Source: Talinum fruticosum
Lineage: Eukaryota > Streptophyta > Magnoliopsida > Caryophyllales > Talinaceae
DNA: 64,000 nucleotides
Reading direction: 5' to 3'
NCBI GenBank assembly: GCA_021018815.1
Contig: JAITYX010000063.1
Coordinates: 1,798,001-1,862,000, forward strand
Positions 33,148 through 46,275 of the stretch are shown one piece after another (the stretch's first letter is position 1; the number at the start of each line of letters is the position of its first letter). The position numbers and the translations under genes were made by a program. Under the pieces are notes generated by a model. The model saw only the letters and a program-made list of their open reading frames with translations. It was not told the origin of the DNA and did no database searches.

Positions 33148-36100
33148 ATGGCTCCTGTTTCATTGCCTCCAGGTTTCCGGTTCCATCCTACGGATGAGGA
33201 GCTGGTGGCCTACTACCTCAAGAGGAAGATCAACGGCCGTAGGATTGATTTGGAGATCATACCTGAAGTTGATCTCTACAAGTGTGAACCTTGGGAGTTA
33301 CCAAGTAAGTTTGTCTAGTTTGATATTCAAATAAATTCTACCTACTTTGAGTAATCCTTTGTCTTTTATGTCAAGTAAGACCATCTCAACATGAAAAAAA
33401 GAACGTCTATGAGATTTCGTCTTCAACCACGCTTATGTTTAATTTGTTTAGGTTCATAAATTCTTATATAGTTTACGAGAGAAAGTTAAAAGGATAAATT
33501 TACTTTATGTTAATATGTCTAATAAACCTGTTTTTGATATGGTTTTAATGGTTCATGCAAGACCAAATGTGTAATCTAGCAAGGATTTCACTATTTTAGA
33601 CACTTTTCTCACCCAAATATATGAACTGAAATATATAGTTAACCCCGATGATTTAATTATGGAAAGCACTCGATCTGTATAACAAAAAAAAGCTTTAAGA
33701 TTCTGTCAATAATTGCTTCTATCTCTTTTCTTTTCAAATCAACTAAAATGATTAGCTACATATTTATTTATTTATTTATTGATCGAAATGAAGCTACATT
33801 TTATAGAGTAACACATAATTAATTTGTAATCAATATATTAGAGATCTAATATTGCATAGGCACCACATTACCACAAAAAAATCAATAATCAATAATAATT
33901 TATTCAAAATATACAAACATATTTTTTATCTTCCTTAATGTTGTTTATTTTTTGTTGGGGGGAGAGAGAATTGACCAAGTCAAAGGAAATGCTTTGCTTT
34001 TGCATGGCTTAATTCCTTACTTTGTAGGGCATCTTGGTTCCTCCTACGTACGTCTATCATTTTCTACCTTATATGCTTTTCTTCATTTGCACTTCCTCTC
34101 AAAATAAACTAAATCCCCCCTCTCAGTCACACTGCCACAAAATCACTCCTCCTTTACGTCCTCAACAACTTAATTATATTGTTTTTAAAAAATACAAGGC
34201 TAAAAGATAGTCGCCATTATTAAACAAATATCATTTTCAAAGCTTGAAGATAACTAAGAAGACACAAACAAGGGAATGTTTGGTTAAGGGCCATCTTGAA
34301 TGGGAAAGATGATGAGGGTATAGTATATCACTCCTTGTGTTTATATATATGACTGAAAATTTTTTTGTTCCCTAGCTTCTTCCAAATGAAGTTTTGATCA
34401 ATTTATTATGCCATTTTGGTCTTAATTAATTTGCTAACTCATTTGAAAAACAAATTTACAGGTAAATCGATACTGCCAAGCAAGGATATGGAGTGGTATT
34501 TCTTCAGCCCGAGAGATCGGAAGTACCCAAATGGATCAAGAACCAACCGTGCAACAAAGGCGGGTTATTGGAAGGCCACAGGGAAGGACAGAAGGGTGAA
34601 CTCGCAAACACGAGCAGTGGGTATGAAGAAAACATTGGTTTATTACAGAGGGAGAGCACCTCATGGTCATCGTACTCACTGGGTTATGCACGAATATCGT
34701 CTTGATGAGAGGGAGTGTGAAGTTGCTACAGGCTTGCAGGTATCTAATTAAGCACCATTTCATATTGTTTAGATACAATTTCATGTCATTAAGCTCCTAC
34801 GATTCTGAAAAATGGGTCTTGCAATTTCCTAGATATACAAAAAGAATGTAATAATAAGCTCGAGCACAACTAAAAATTACTGATAGATAGAGTCGAGTTT
34901 GGATAGTCACAATAAGTTTATGCTATATTTGGGTTGGATCGGTCTAAGTCTCTAAGTTGGTTTATTTTTAGCATGAATGTCACCCTTTGGATTCAGAATG
35001 GTCCTTTTCGAGTTAGATGAATATCGGGCCATGTCAATAGGGATGAGGTCTTTCATTTGGGACCAGGACAACAGCTTGTTAATGGATCTCTACCTTAATA
35101 ATTAAGGCTTGATTGGATTTATATAGTCAAATTTCATATATCTTGTAAATCTACTATATCTATATCAACTTGCTAGGATTGCATGTATTATGTGTGGTTA
35201 ATCTCTTTTTCTAATTACAATCCAGGATGCCTATGCACTATGCCGAATATTCAAGAAAACAGCACCGCCCATCCCGCCCAAGATGGCACCACAATACACC
35301 TCTTACACCAACATGGCTCCAATGTCAAGCGACCAATCATCAAGCCTCGACATGTACTCCGAAGGGAGATGCGATGATCACTTCGACAGCTCCGAGTACT
35401 CGGTCCCTATCGAGAGATGCTCGCCCAACTTCACACCTAGCCATGCATCAGCCTCCTCATCGCTTTGCAACAACATGGGAGATGGGCAATGGATGCAATA
35501 CTTGAATGACCAAGAGGACTTCAGCTTCCCAACCCCTTCGCATCAAAACTTTGGGTCCATTCCCTACCCTCCATCTAAGGTAATTTCTTCGATCTCATTT
35601 GTCACATGCTCTTTTGGATTGAAATATTATTAACTATCCGACTTCTTCCGAATTGAACTAACGTCTATTAAAAATAAGGTTACTTTAGCGTTGGAATTTT
35701 CTTACTCTACCTAACTGGAAATTTCTTTTGGTGAAGGTTGACATTGCAATAGAGTGTGCAAGATTGCAGCATCGTTTCACCTTGCCTCCATTAGAAGTAG
35801 AGAGATCTCCACAGTTTGGGACAAGTCTTTCGGATCATATGGGAATGCCTCAATCTTGCTTCAATAATGCCTCAACTGGTGGTACCGATATTCTGGATGA
35901 AATCCTCTCTGTTGCGCAGGCTCAACAAGATCTCCTAAACCAATCGAATAACAGCCCATGGGAGGATATGAACACCAGCTCGATTAGGGTTGGAGATCAT
36001 GTCGATGAATCCAACCCTGCAGGAAGGATGGTTGACTACTCGGATTTAGTAGTCATGTCGGAGAGGGATTTTGGAAAGGTAAGATAAAATCTTCTTTACT

Positions 36101-37536
36101 TTTATGTACTCACATGAATCTCTACAATCGATCGTGTAGTGACTAACTGTTTGTTTGTAGCTGTTTGGCCACCTTGTACTTGTTTCCACAAGTTTGTTAG
36201 GTGAATCTTAAACAGTGTTCATCAGAAGAAAAAAGACATCCTATAGGCTTCAAGCTGTGTTAACTTTAATCGAATAATAATGGCTTTATTATCATGCTCA
36301 GATTGGTATATATTGGATCAATTCATTTTTACTTAGTGGCACTGAGTACATATATTAATTAGTGAATTCTAGGTCACATTACTACAAGATGGAGCACCAA
36401 TTTACATATATTTTACCAAATGTAACTGTTTCAATTTCGTCTTCCTCTCAAGTTTCATATATATACATTATTATTAATTGAGACAGGGTTGGTAACATGA
36501 CAGTTGATTGAATTGTCAAATTAAAATATGCTCTAAGATTTACTATTACCTTTTCATCCCTCCCTGTCAAATTGTGATTTCCCCTAAGGAGGAGGTTACC
36601 TTTTTAAAAAGAAAAATGAGTTAGGGTTAAAGCCCGATTAGGTTTCTGTATACTATTTTGTTTCAAGGGTCAAAATTTTTGGTCTTTTGATTTGGTTGAC
36701 TATGGGTTAATTTCTAGGATACTAAGCATATCATATATTTCATGGCACAATTTTATGATAGAGTAATCATTTTCCCATTTCTAGCTAATCTAATTCTTCA
36801 TATTTCTCTTGTTTTGGGATTCAATAGAGTTCTGGTGGTGAATATGATGACACAATCCATGTAGAGAACACATCACCATTCCAGGGAGAGCATGAAATTC
36901 AAGGTATGATTAATCTCACATAAAAAAAAATAAAAATAAATACACTCTGCTCTCTTGTAGCTACTTTTATAGCAAATCTTTCATACTAATAATTACTCAT
37001 CGCTATTCCACTTAATGTCACTTGTAGATGACTATAAGACCCATAATTTCCAAGATGGCTTCATCAATGATGACGAAATCGACAACTTCTCAAGCACCCC
37101 AAATTTCGAGGTATTTGAGGAAGTACAAGTTAGCCAAAGCCACTGTATCTCGTCTAAGTGGCTAGCTGAGACGCGGTTCCACCAAGTGCAACCTACCAAG
37201 ACAGTGCAAGTCTATCTGCAACGCCAATGCCAAGCACTAGGGTCGCAAACCACCAACGTTGAGAGGGTTTCTTCAGGAAAACCGGCCTCATTGCTCACCA
37301 AGTTCCTAGGGTTTGCCAAAAATAGCTTCAAAGGAAGTGGAAAATCTACACTCAAAATTGGCAACATGAAGAAGAACATGTGTAATGAACGTCAAGAGAT
37401 GAGCAAGGTTGCTAGCTATGCTACCAAAGTAGAAGGAATTATGTGTAATTGGGTAGAGAATAGGGTATGGCCTTCTCTAACCATGGTTATGGCACTTTTA
37501 ACCCTTTGGGCTAACCATGATCCACACTCAGCCTAG
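33148..37536 (+). CDS. NAC transcription factor, NAC045/NAC086-like, six exons
   Basis: Plant-specific DNA-binding transcription factor. Exon model: 33148-33304, 34462-34739, 35226-35579, 35737-36078, 36828-36903, 37028-37536; all introns GT/AG and phases agree, giving 571 aa. The NAC domain fills residues 5-155: subdomain [61 protein letters not shown] and [31 protein letters not shown] and [19 protein letters not shown]. The first two intron positions are the usual NAC ones. [20 protein letters not shown] and [14 protein letters not shown] are typical of the NAC028/045/086 clade, whose Arabidopsis members NAC045/086 drive sieve-element enucleation. The C-terminal half is Ser/Asn/Gln-rich. 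Residues 549-565 ([17 protein letters not shown]) form a hydrophobic tail that could anchor the protein. No disabling change seen. Confidence 0.93.
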
Positions 37537-37885
37537 TTAACTAACCCAATTGTTTCATGTTCAAGAAAGGCATTAACTTTACCTTTCTTTAGGCACTGAT
37601 TGTTAATTGTATTTTTAAACACCATGAGGTAGAGATTTAATAATTATTAATTTTATTGATTTTTATTTTTCTAAATATGAAATTGTTATACATTCTATTT
37701 TTATTATATCTCATAATAATGTCATAGATCTTATTAACTCACTGAAAATAATAAGGAAATTTCTTTGTCCTACTTCCTTTCTTAATTTTTTTTTTGGGGG
37801 GTATATACTTTGCTTTTTCCCCTTAGTCCCCGCCAAAAATGAATCTTGGATACTTCATTACCACTCTGTGTATTATATTTAAAGG

Positions 37886-38202
37886 TTTTTGGATGATATT
37901 AATCCAATCTTTGAGACATTGAATATAATTAATCTAATCTCTTAAATTAGCCCTCAATAATTCAATATTTTACCTTATTAATTAGTTTTAGCATACCATC
38001 CAGTTAAGATGATTTTAAAGACACTTTAAAAAAAAACAGAGGTTTGACTTTAATTTTTAAAATATGATTGCTCCACTTTCACATGATCACGCCATTGAGT
38101 TACAATCACTCTAACTCGATGGCATACTAAAACTAATATATAATGTGAAAGATTGGATTATTAGGGGATAATTTTAAAGATTATATTAATATTTCCAAAA
38201 AT
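37886..38202. mobile_element. Foldback MITE downstream of the NAC gene
   Basis: Two inverted arms of about 90 bp, 37886-38010 and 38115-38202. The left arm reads TTTTTGGATGATATTAAT... ATTAGTTTTAGCATACCATC; the reverse complement of the right arm reads ATTTTTGGAAATATTAAT... ATTAGTTTTAGTATGCCATC. The loop is about 100 bp with no coding. Arms are diverged and the exact ends and target duplication were not resolved. Confidence 0.65.
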
Positions 38203-38780
38203 AGGATTAGTGTGGTTCAAAAATTCTATATTTAATGCACAACTTTAATGATACCAATTACCAATTTATTATAACTTTTTATAATTCAATAATTGACAAC
38301 ACATGATGGCATTTGGGAAAAATCAATTAAAATACTGATTTTTGTTTATTATACGTTGGAACATCTATGTAAATCCAATTAGATTTGAATCCAAATTTTT
38401 GCTAATACCACTTAGAAAAGTAATCTATAATAGTTGGAATATCACATTTATTTTGCTTTAAGAATTTAGGATAACTAGTCTTTTTCAAACTACTTATTAT
38501 TATTTTTCCGAGATGTCATTATAATCTTTAGCTCCAAACTTGTCTCGTGTTAACCAAACTCAAATATATATATATATATATATCTTAAAAAATAATAAGG
38601 TAATTTATTATTTATCCATGTAAGGTTATTTTTTGAAACTTTAGGGCAATTTGGTGATCGAAAAAGGGGAAAAGAAAATTCTGGGAAAAAAGTTGGGAAG
38701 GGTTTGTTGGTAATTGAACCGCTGAATTGTTTGTGAAAATATTGTTCCAATGAACAATAAATACAAGGGCATTTTTGTCA
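38203..38780. other. AT-rich spacer with short TA run
   Basis: No gene seen. A TA run of about 20 bp at 38562-38582 and the phrase GGGCATTTTTGTCATTTTAC at 38768-38787. The base composition becomes T/G-rich to the right. Confidence 0.4.
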
Positions 38781-38789
38781 TTTTACGCT

Positions 38790-40700
38790 TTTGTTGACGT
38801 AGGTGGAGGCTTTTCTAGTAAATGTTTGTCTTCTAAATGTGTATTTATGGGGAATTTCTACTGCATTTTGGCTTCATACGGCGCATGCGTAGATTTGGGC
38901 CAGTCTAGGTCTTGTTTTTTATTGGGTTGGAATGTTTGTTTTGTGGTTATTGGGGATTATTACGGTTTACCTTTTAGGTCCGGGTGCTCTAAAGGAAGAA
39001 AAACTTATTTGCTTTAGCTTAGGCGCGAAGTCTTGATTGCCTTGTATAATCTAACAAAGATCATGAAGGACTATTGCTCATACTTCCTTTGTACTTCAAC
39101 ACGACTCATGTACTTATTTTTGGTATTTGGGGTATTAAGAAAGTAAGGTTATATGAATTTATGCTCTTCGTGCTGTGGGAAAATTATTTCGAGTTGTTTT
39201 GCTTGTTGGTGAGTGCTTCGTCTGTTTTTATTTTCTCAGTTTCAATTTCTTCGATGCTTTCAATTTGGTCTAACTAATTGTTTTGTATATATTACTTTAC
39301 TGATTTATATTGGATAGTAACTGTCATCGTTAGTTTTTACCTGTTTTCCGTGTTTTGTTGCGTGTGTATTTGTTATAGATTTTACTCGTGGAGTGAAACG
39401 CATTTGTAAGTATAGCTAGCATTTGTTCTTTTGGTTCAGGACAATTTAAGTTATTATGTTTGTTGAAGGTCGCTAACTATCTTTTGGATTTCATTGTTAC
39501 TTGTGTACGTAAGGATGTTATGTGTTGTTTAGCTTTGCAAGTATTATTTACGAATTTTGATCTTTATTTTTTAAAGGTTCATTGATTTGTTTCAAGAGGA
39601 AAAGTGGTTCAAACGTCGGAAGGAGTTGTTGTTTATCATGTGTGTTGTGTTATTGTTTTTGTATTATAAGTTGTTCCTTTGCTTCGAATTTTAAAGGAAA
39701 GAAAGGTGTTTTCGTTTGTTGTGTTGTGAAGATGTGTCTCTATGTAAAAGCTTATATTATTGTCTTCCGATATTCTTTTAAGCTAACGTACTTATATGTA
39801 CAAATTGGTGCAGGGTTAGTGTCTCCTGTTTAGGTTTTCGTATTTAGATCACTTATGTTCATTTAGTGTTGTTTTGAAATATTGTTTACTTAGTGTAAAT
39901 GTTGCGGGCTTGGTGCTTTGTGTTGAAGAGCTACGTTGGAAGCAATATGATGATGTTAACACTAAACTGGTCGTTGTTGATCAAAGGTGTGTTGTTCGTA
40001 ATTGTTGGTATTGCTTTCGTTTGTTTGATTAATTACTATATTATAATGTTTCCTTTGAGTGGTTGTTCTATTTGCTTTATTGAATATACAATTGTAAGGG
40101 TAAAGATACAATTACGGATGCTTGTGAAAAATTATACACTATAGTTGATTCAATGTTAATGGTTTGCAATTACAGTGCTTAAACCTTCAGCATACAAAGG
40201 TATAGCTAATTAACATACTTAAGATTATTATTTTTATTCATTGTTGGTTTAGATCATGGTATATGGTGGTGTATATGATATTACTTTATGTGGTTGAATT
40301 TGTTGTTGTTTATTATCAGGGTTCTCATTGTCCATATCTATATTTACGAATATAATAATAAACTTTGAAGGTGATAAAATAAAGGTTGTCATGAAATGGT
40401 ACTTGTCGATCTTATCTCAATATTCAGCTTTTGTGATCTTATGTACTCAACTAATGTTCATTTAATGACATTTTGGGGTCTGAAGGCGCGTTCATTATGC
40501 CGGTAGTTTAGCTTCTTTTCATGAGACTTAACAGAAGCTCACTTAAATCCTATTCAGTTGAAGATGAAGAGTATTTGAGAATTGAAATCAAATAAGGTTG
40601 TTAGGTGTTCAATTTATATTTTTGATTTTTTTATTGGTTGCAAGTGTTTGGTAATTTTTCCTCATTGTATTGCTTGTCTCAATATGCTGATGAAATTGTA
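38790..40700 (+). other. T/G-rich region, probably 5' part of the decayed Helitron
   Basis: Strong strand bias (T and G over A and C) with intron-like texture and short frames of hydrophobic composition. I could not match any frame to a known domain. It leads without a break into the RPA-like segment, so I group it with the Helitron by position only. Confidence 0.3.
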
Positions 40701-40709
40701 CTAGAAGAA

Positions 40710-41353
40710 TGTTATCGTATCAGTGGTAGGATTATTAATGTGTACAACACTATGGTTTATCTTTATCTTGGGTGTGAGATGTGGTAAAAAGACAAATGCA
40801 GAAAAAGGAGTTACGTTTAATTATGGAAAGGCCATATGCAAGAATAAAAAATGTGTGGTTGTTTCAAGGTTAGTTGTTTTAGGTAATGAAAGAAGTGCTT
40901 CATTAGGATAATAACTTAGACACAAAAATGAGAGTTTTATTTGGCAGTGTTTCTGACCTTGCTCATTCCAAACTGTGTAGGATGAGAGTTGCTTTTGATC
41001 TGGTTGACTCTACTGGCTCTATAAAGTTTATTGTTTTATCTCGAGGATGCTACTAAAATTTTAGGTGTTGAACCGCAAATTTTCTATGATATGTCTGTTG
41101 AGGTATCTTTCTTCCCTTTTATTGTTAGTTAATTTGTTAGAAATGTGATGCTTTTCAATTTTTATATTAATTAATTCATTACTGCCAAATATCTTTGTAG
41201 GATCGCAATAGGTACATTAGTGAAGTTGGAAATCATTTGCCGAAGAAAGTTGCTCATGTTGATGTTGTGTCGGACATGCAATTTGCTCTTAATAAAATTT
41301 TAAGGTGGACGTTAAAGGGAGTTTCTGTTGAGGATGTTGATGAAGAAAGTTAG
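40710..41353 (+). pseudogene. RPA-like (replication protein A large subunit) remnant of a Helitron
   Basis: Plant Helitrons often carry RPA70-like single-strand DNA-binding genes. Readable pieces: a zinc-ribbon-like stretch around 40715-40870 (YLGCEMW with CGKKTNAEKG in the adjacent frame, then CKNKKCVVVSR); the third OB fold from about 40981 (RMRVAFDLVDSTGSIKF, then after a shift EDATKILGV and FYDMSVE, ending at a GT donor near 41100); and a last exon from about 41202 (DRNRYISEVGNHLPKKVAHV, FALNKILRWTLKGVS) with stop at 41351-41353. Frameshifts near 40775 and 41040. Confidence 0.6.
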
Positions 41354-44050
41354 AAGTCGGGTTCATTATGTTTGGTGACCGGTTGAACAATTATAAATAG
41401 TAATAAGCTCATTGTAGTGACACTTTTTTAAGGCATGTATGTTAGTTTATTTATTATATAAGTTTATAAAATTTAGTATGAAACTATGTGTTAGATATGT
41501 TTTCAAAGTTGAAAAATGGCTAGAACTGAACAATATATATAATAATAGTTATAATAGAACGATTATTATCATAATGTGAAGTGAATTTTGTCTATTGGTG
41601 TTGTTATATTAGTTGTAGATATAAAGACTTGTTGGTGTTATTTAAGTTGTAAATTTACATAGCGGTGAATTAGGTAAATTTTAATATATTGAGTACCTTT
41701 TCAGTATAAGTCAGAAGAGTTTATTGTTAATTGTAGTTTAGGAGCAAACAAGTTTAGTTAAAGTTCAGTTAGGTGGTATGAAGCTAATGGACAAAATAAT
41801 ATTTTGATAAATACTTAATGCTTCAAAGTTCAACAAGTTTATGTTTCTAGAATTTGTATAAAAAATGCTTTAAACTTGAAAGTATTATTTAGCGTTATTC
41901 ATTATACATGTAAGATAGATTTATTATATTAGTGTAAGTTGGTGGAAGAAAAGCATTTTGGGAAAAGAGTACTACATATAGTTATTATTAGTCACAAGAG
42001 ATAGTTAGCAATAGTAATGTTACTGAAAAAAAATTGTTGAGAGACTTAAGTTTATCTGTAAAATTTTCTTATGTTTCATAATACATGATTGAGTTTAAAA
42101 TATAATAGTACAATAGAATCGTGTTCAAGAAACATGACCTATTGATTTTGACTAAGGTATGCTCTTGATTTGTTTTAGCCGGCGCATTTTAAGAATTTTT
42201 TTGTACATCTAACTTATAAAACAACTTCAATTTTGAGGCCTGCCAATTTGTTAGAGCGTGGAAAGAATAAGTAGAAAGGTACACAATGTTTTCACTATTT
42301 AATTGTACTTTGTGAGTTAGAATGTGATATGCAAAGATATTTTTTATACTTCTAGAATGATTGTTGGTGATTTCTTTCGTACACATGTAAGCCTTTTTGG
42401 TTGAAGGTTTAGTGTCATCTTCATTTGCGGCTCAACTTCTGCAGTGGACGAGGTAAGCATTTACTTTCTTTAGTTGGAATTTTTGCTTTATATAATTTGC
42501 TATAAAAATCAGTCATGCATAAACTATACTATTTACTTCTAATAGAAGAGGCAGGTAGAATAGGAAACTTTTTCCTTATCAATTATTCTTGTACTTTTCA
42601 ATGAAACAGTTGTGTCATAGAACATTTATTTACTAGATTGATGATTACTATTGTTAAGTACAATTGTAATTGTCAGTTTTAAGGATTATTATTGTTTTTG
42701 CATGCTCACTCTCAACTTAACTTCAAAATTGTACCTATAATATGAAAATATATAATTAGATGAAGGTTAAATGTTTAAAACTTAATTATTGCGGTTGTTT
42801 TTAACTCCATTTCTCATTCAAAATCTCTTTTAAACATTATAAACAAATCTTATATATTTATATTACTATCAAGAAATTAATCATAATTTTAATCTATTAC
42901 GATTGCTTATGACAATGCACTTTATAGTTGTTACCGTTAGCACGGTATTCGTGAAAAAGTTAGTCAGCAATGGATTGGAATTGTAAAATATTGAGAAAAA
43001 TTATATATAATTTAATGTTATTTAAGTATTGACTAATTAAAATTTATAAAAAGATACGAACATTATTCGCCCAAGACCAAAGATAAAATTTAAAATATTT
43101 TGTAATTGATAGAAAGCTTATGATTTTAAATTATCCTTTTTACATATATTAGCTATTTAATTGTGTATTGCAAAATGTGAGGAAGACTTATTTAATATTT
43201 GTACTTATCTTTATTAATAAAATATTTCTTTTCGTTGTAATACATTTATGATAAAAATGATCTTCCATGTGCCTTTACTTATAAGTTTTCATTACAAAAT
43301 TTAAGATCTTGAATGAATTCATGAAGTAATTGTACATTAAGAGACTATAAGCAACGATCGAGAAATGTTCTTTTATCTACGATGAACTTGTTTTTACTTC
43401 ATAATGCACAAGTTACACCTGTACGAAGTAGGCAGCGATATTTCAGAAGAAATGTTGTATTTGGTTCTCCTCACACCGGATCTACTGTGCTAGAAAACAT
43501 AGTGGGTAAGAATGTTTATAATTTTTTTTTTTATGTATGTTATTATATTGTTAAGATGTACTCTTAACTTTATACATATATATGTTCTTAATAGCAAGTT
43601 GTTAAATAAATAATATTCAAGTGTGATTGCTGCTAATAAAAATGTTGAAACACATAGCAAAAAAGGTAAATTGGATAAACACGATGTATTATATAACAAT
43701 TGTATTGAACTTGAAATAAATATAGGTGTCATATACTACATGGACCGCTTTAAATGTGATTTTCTAGGGATGAGAACAAAATGCTATTATATTTTCAGTC
43801 ATAATAGTTTAGGTTTTAGTTGTTAAATTCAGTTATAGTTTTCACTATCAGATATTTGATATGTTTTTTGTTAGTGGAGGTTCTTTATGATGATTATAAT
43901 TGGTACTGAATTTGTAACATCATTTGCAGGAAATGTAGGTAAGAAACATAGGACAAGAAATGTGTTAGTACACGTAGGTTTTGTGTTTGTCATTTGCTAT
44001 AAGAGAGTTTTTGTTACTCCAATTTATTGCAAAGTGTTTAATGTCTACTT
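41354..44050. other. AT-rich interior of the decayed Helitron
   Basis: Nothing assignable. Short intron-exon-like pieces occur, such as 43383-43506 (SRQRYFRRNVVFGSPHTGS in frame), which might be an N-terminal exon of the Rep gene, but I cannot confirm it. Confidence 0.3.
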
Positions 44051-44059
44051 ATACTAGGA

Positions 44060-46130
44060 AAACATGCTGCAATTGAAAGGTTTAATATATCTGAAGAAGC
44101 TACTTCACTAAAGAAGCAACATCCATGTGCTCGTTGTGGTGCTAAATGGTTCTAATATGATCCAGATGGAATATGTTGTCAACAAAGACAAGTAAAAATA
44201 GCGTCAAATGAAATTGTTGAAGAGCTGCGTGTGTTGCTCACTTCAAAACTGATGATGTTGTGTATTTCTGGCATTTTATAAAAATGTACAACAATTTGTT
44301 TGCATTCAATTTAATAGGTGGGAATTTTAACAAAGAAGCGTCCAAGGGATTGTACATCTTTAAACTTCAAGGGCAAATATATCATTATATGCCCAGTCTC
44401 ATTCTTGTTGATGGAGAACTCCAAAGCATCTTCAGCTTTACTTTTATGATCCTCAAAATGACATTCAGAATCGAGCATGTGTTTATAATGAGCTAAGATT
44501 AGAAGTTGTTGCAAAGTTGATACAAGTTGTTGAGAAAAATCCGTATGCATAGTTCTTCAAGTCTCTCAGGGAATTGGTCATTGATGAGTCGACAAAAATC
44601 AAGATTAATAAGGATTCAGTTCTAGATCAAAGAATTTTTAATATGCCTATGTCGGATGAAGTGCTGGAATATTATTCAAACCAGCTGAAGGAGCTGAGAA
44701 TCAAGGACCACATATCATTGTTTATGGAAAGTCCAACAAAACGCATCAAATTAAACATTATTATGGATGTTATGATCCTTTGCGGTATCAATTCATTTTT
44801 TCGCTTGGAGATTGTGGTTAGCATCTTGGATTGAAGAAAGTGTTGGACAATAGCCGGTTAGTTCCTTTAGCGCAAGATCGAGAACAAATTTCAAATGATA
44901 TGCGGATCGAAGAAGATAAAATAGATAGCGAGTTTAATAGGTATGTTAATCTATTTCAAAATTATAACATAGATATCAGCTCTTAGAATAGGTAGTTTTT
45001 CCTTATACAAAAACAAATACTATAAAAATTACAATTTAAAAATTATATAACCGCAAAAGACGAAATTTTGATATTAGATTTTTCTTAGTGATGAATGAGT
45101 TCTTTCTAAGTTATCTTACTTTTAAGTTCATAACATGTCTATAGTTCACAATCTCAAGGGAAGTGCTTATCATGCAGACAATATTATGCTTACAAGTTGC
45201 AAATTTGGTTAGATGATTGTACATACTTGTTAAAAATGAGAAGCCTTTTTTAGCAGTATGTAATTGATATGTATGTGAAGATTGAAAACACAAGACTTAA
45301 TTTAGAAATCAAAAAACAATCGGAGTTGAATTATATTAGGGTATCTTAGACAACCTAAAACATGGGGAAACTTCTGGTGAAAATGTAGGTCATCATGTGA
45401 TTCTTCCTCATTTGTTTGTTGGAGGACCGCGTGATATGTAGAAAATATTTCTCAATGCGCTCACTCTTGTGCAAAAATATGGCAAGTCTGATTTATTTAT
45501 CAGTACGACTTGTAATCCTAAATGGCCTAAAATTCAAGGTGAATTGGAAGTAGGCGAGATAATAGATAACAAGCCAGATTTAATAGCAAGTGTCTTTCAC
45601 TTAAAAATTGTCCAGCTTAACTCAGGAAATTATGGAAAAAGAAGATATTTGGAGAAATAGCAGCTAAAATACAGGTCATAGAATTTCAAAAGTGGGGTTT
45701 ACCTCATATTCATGTGTTAATTGTTCTATAAAAGTACTGAAAAATAAATAATCCTAATCAGTTTGATAAATATGTCTCGGCTGAAATTCCTGATAGTTCC
45801 GATCAACATTTGTGGGAAGATGTTCTTGTTCATATGATTAATGGTCTTTGTGGAAAGGAATTTCCAAATTGTGTGTGCATGAGGAAGAAAAACGGTTCCT
45901 TATTGTGAAAATTTGGTTATCTTAAGCCAATTCAGAATGCCACAACAATAAATGATGATTCATACCATGCATATCAAAGAAGAAATATAGAAGAACATAT
46001 CAGAATTGAGGTGCTATAGGGGATAATCGATGGGTAACTCCATTTAATCCATATTTACTTGCAACTTTCAACTATCATATAAATGTTGAAATTTGTTCGA
46101 CAATTAAAGCAGTGAAATTCTTAGACAAGT
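44060..46130 (+). pseudogene. Helitron Rep/helicase pseudogene (Helitron-like N domain with HUH motif)
   Basis: Rolling-circle replication initiator of Helitrons. In order: a zinc-binding start CARCGAKWF (about 44119-44145); FIKMYNNLFAFN (44266-44301) and LQGQIYHYMPSLI (about 44365-44405), the typical helitron-like N block; YNELRLEVVAKLIQVVEKNP (44487-44543); LDQRIFNMPMSDEVL (44623-44667). After a degenerate part come QYVIDMYVKIENTRL (about 45253-45297), GGPRDM (45421-45438), LVQKYGKSDLFISTTCNPKW (45467-45524) and the HUH motif GLPHIHVLI with its two histidines at 45705-45707 and 45711-45713. NPYLLATFNYHINVEICS follows near 46044-46100. Similarity ends near 46130; the helicase half is missing. 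Many stops and shifts. Confidence 0.82.
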
Positions 46131-46138
46131 ACATATAT

Positions 46139-46232
46139 ATATTTATGTAGTTCATGGCCCAATTAGGATATAAAAAGGAGGAAGGGAGCGAATAATAACT
46201 TGTATTTATATATTTATGTAGTTCATGGCCCA

Positions 46233-46236
<4 letters not shown>
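46139..46236. repeat. 27-bp direct repeat 71 bp apart
   Basis: The 27-bp word starting ATATTTATGTAGTTCATGGC occurs at 46139-46165 and 46210-46236, right where the Helitron Rep similarity stops. The second copy runs into a TAA microsatellite. Confidence 0.85.

Positions 46237-46273
<37 letters not shown>
46237..46273. repeat. (TAA)n microsatellite
   Basis: About 12 units, directly behind the second copy of the direct repeat. Confidence 0.9.

Positions 46274-46275
<2 letters not shown>

Noticed and set aside
38775..40144. Several hydrophobic Cys/Phe-rich frames as possible membrane proteins
   Set aside because: Produced by T/G-rich DNA; no start context, motif or continuity between frames.
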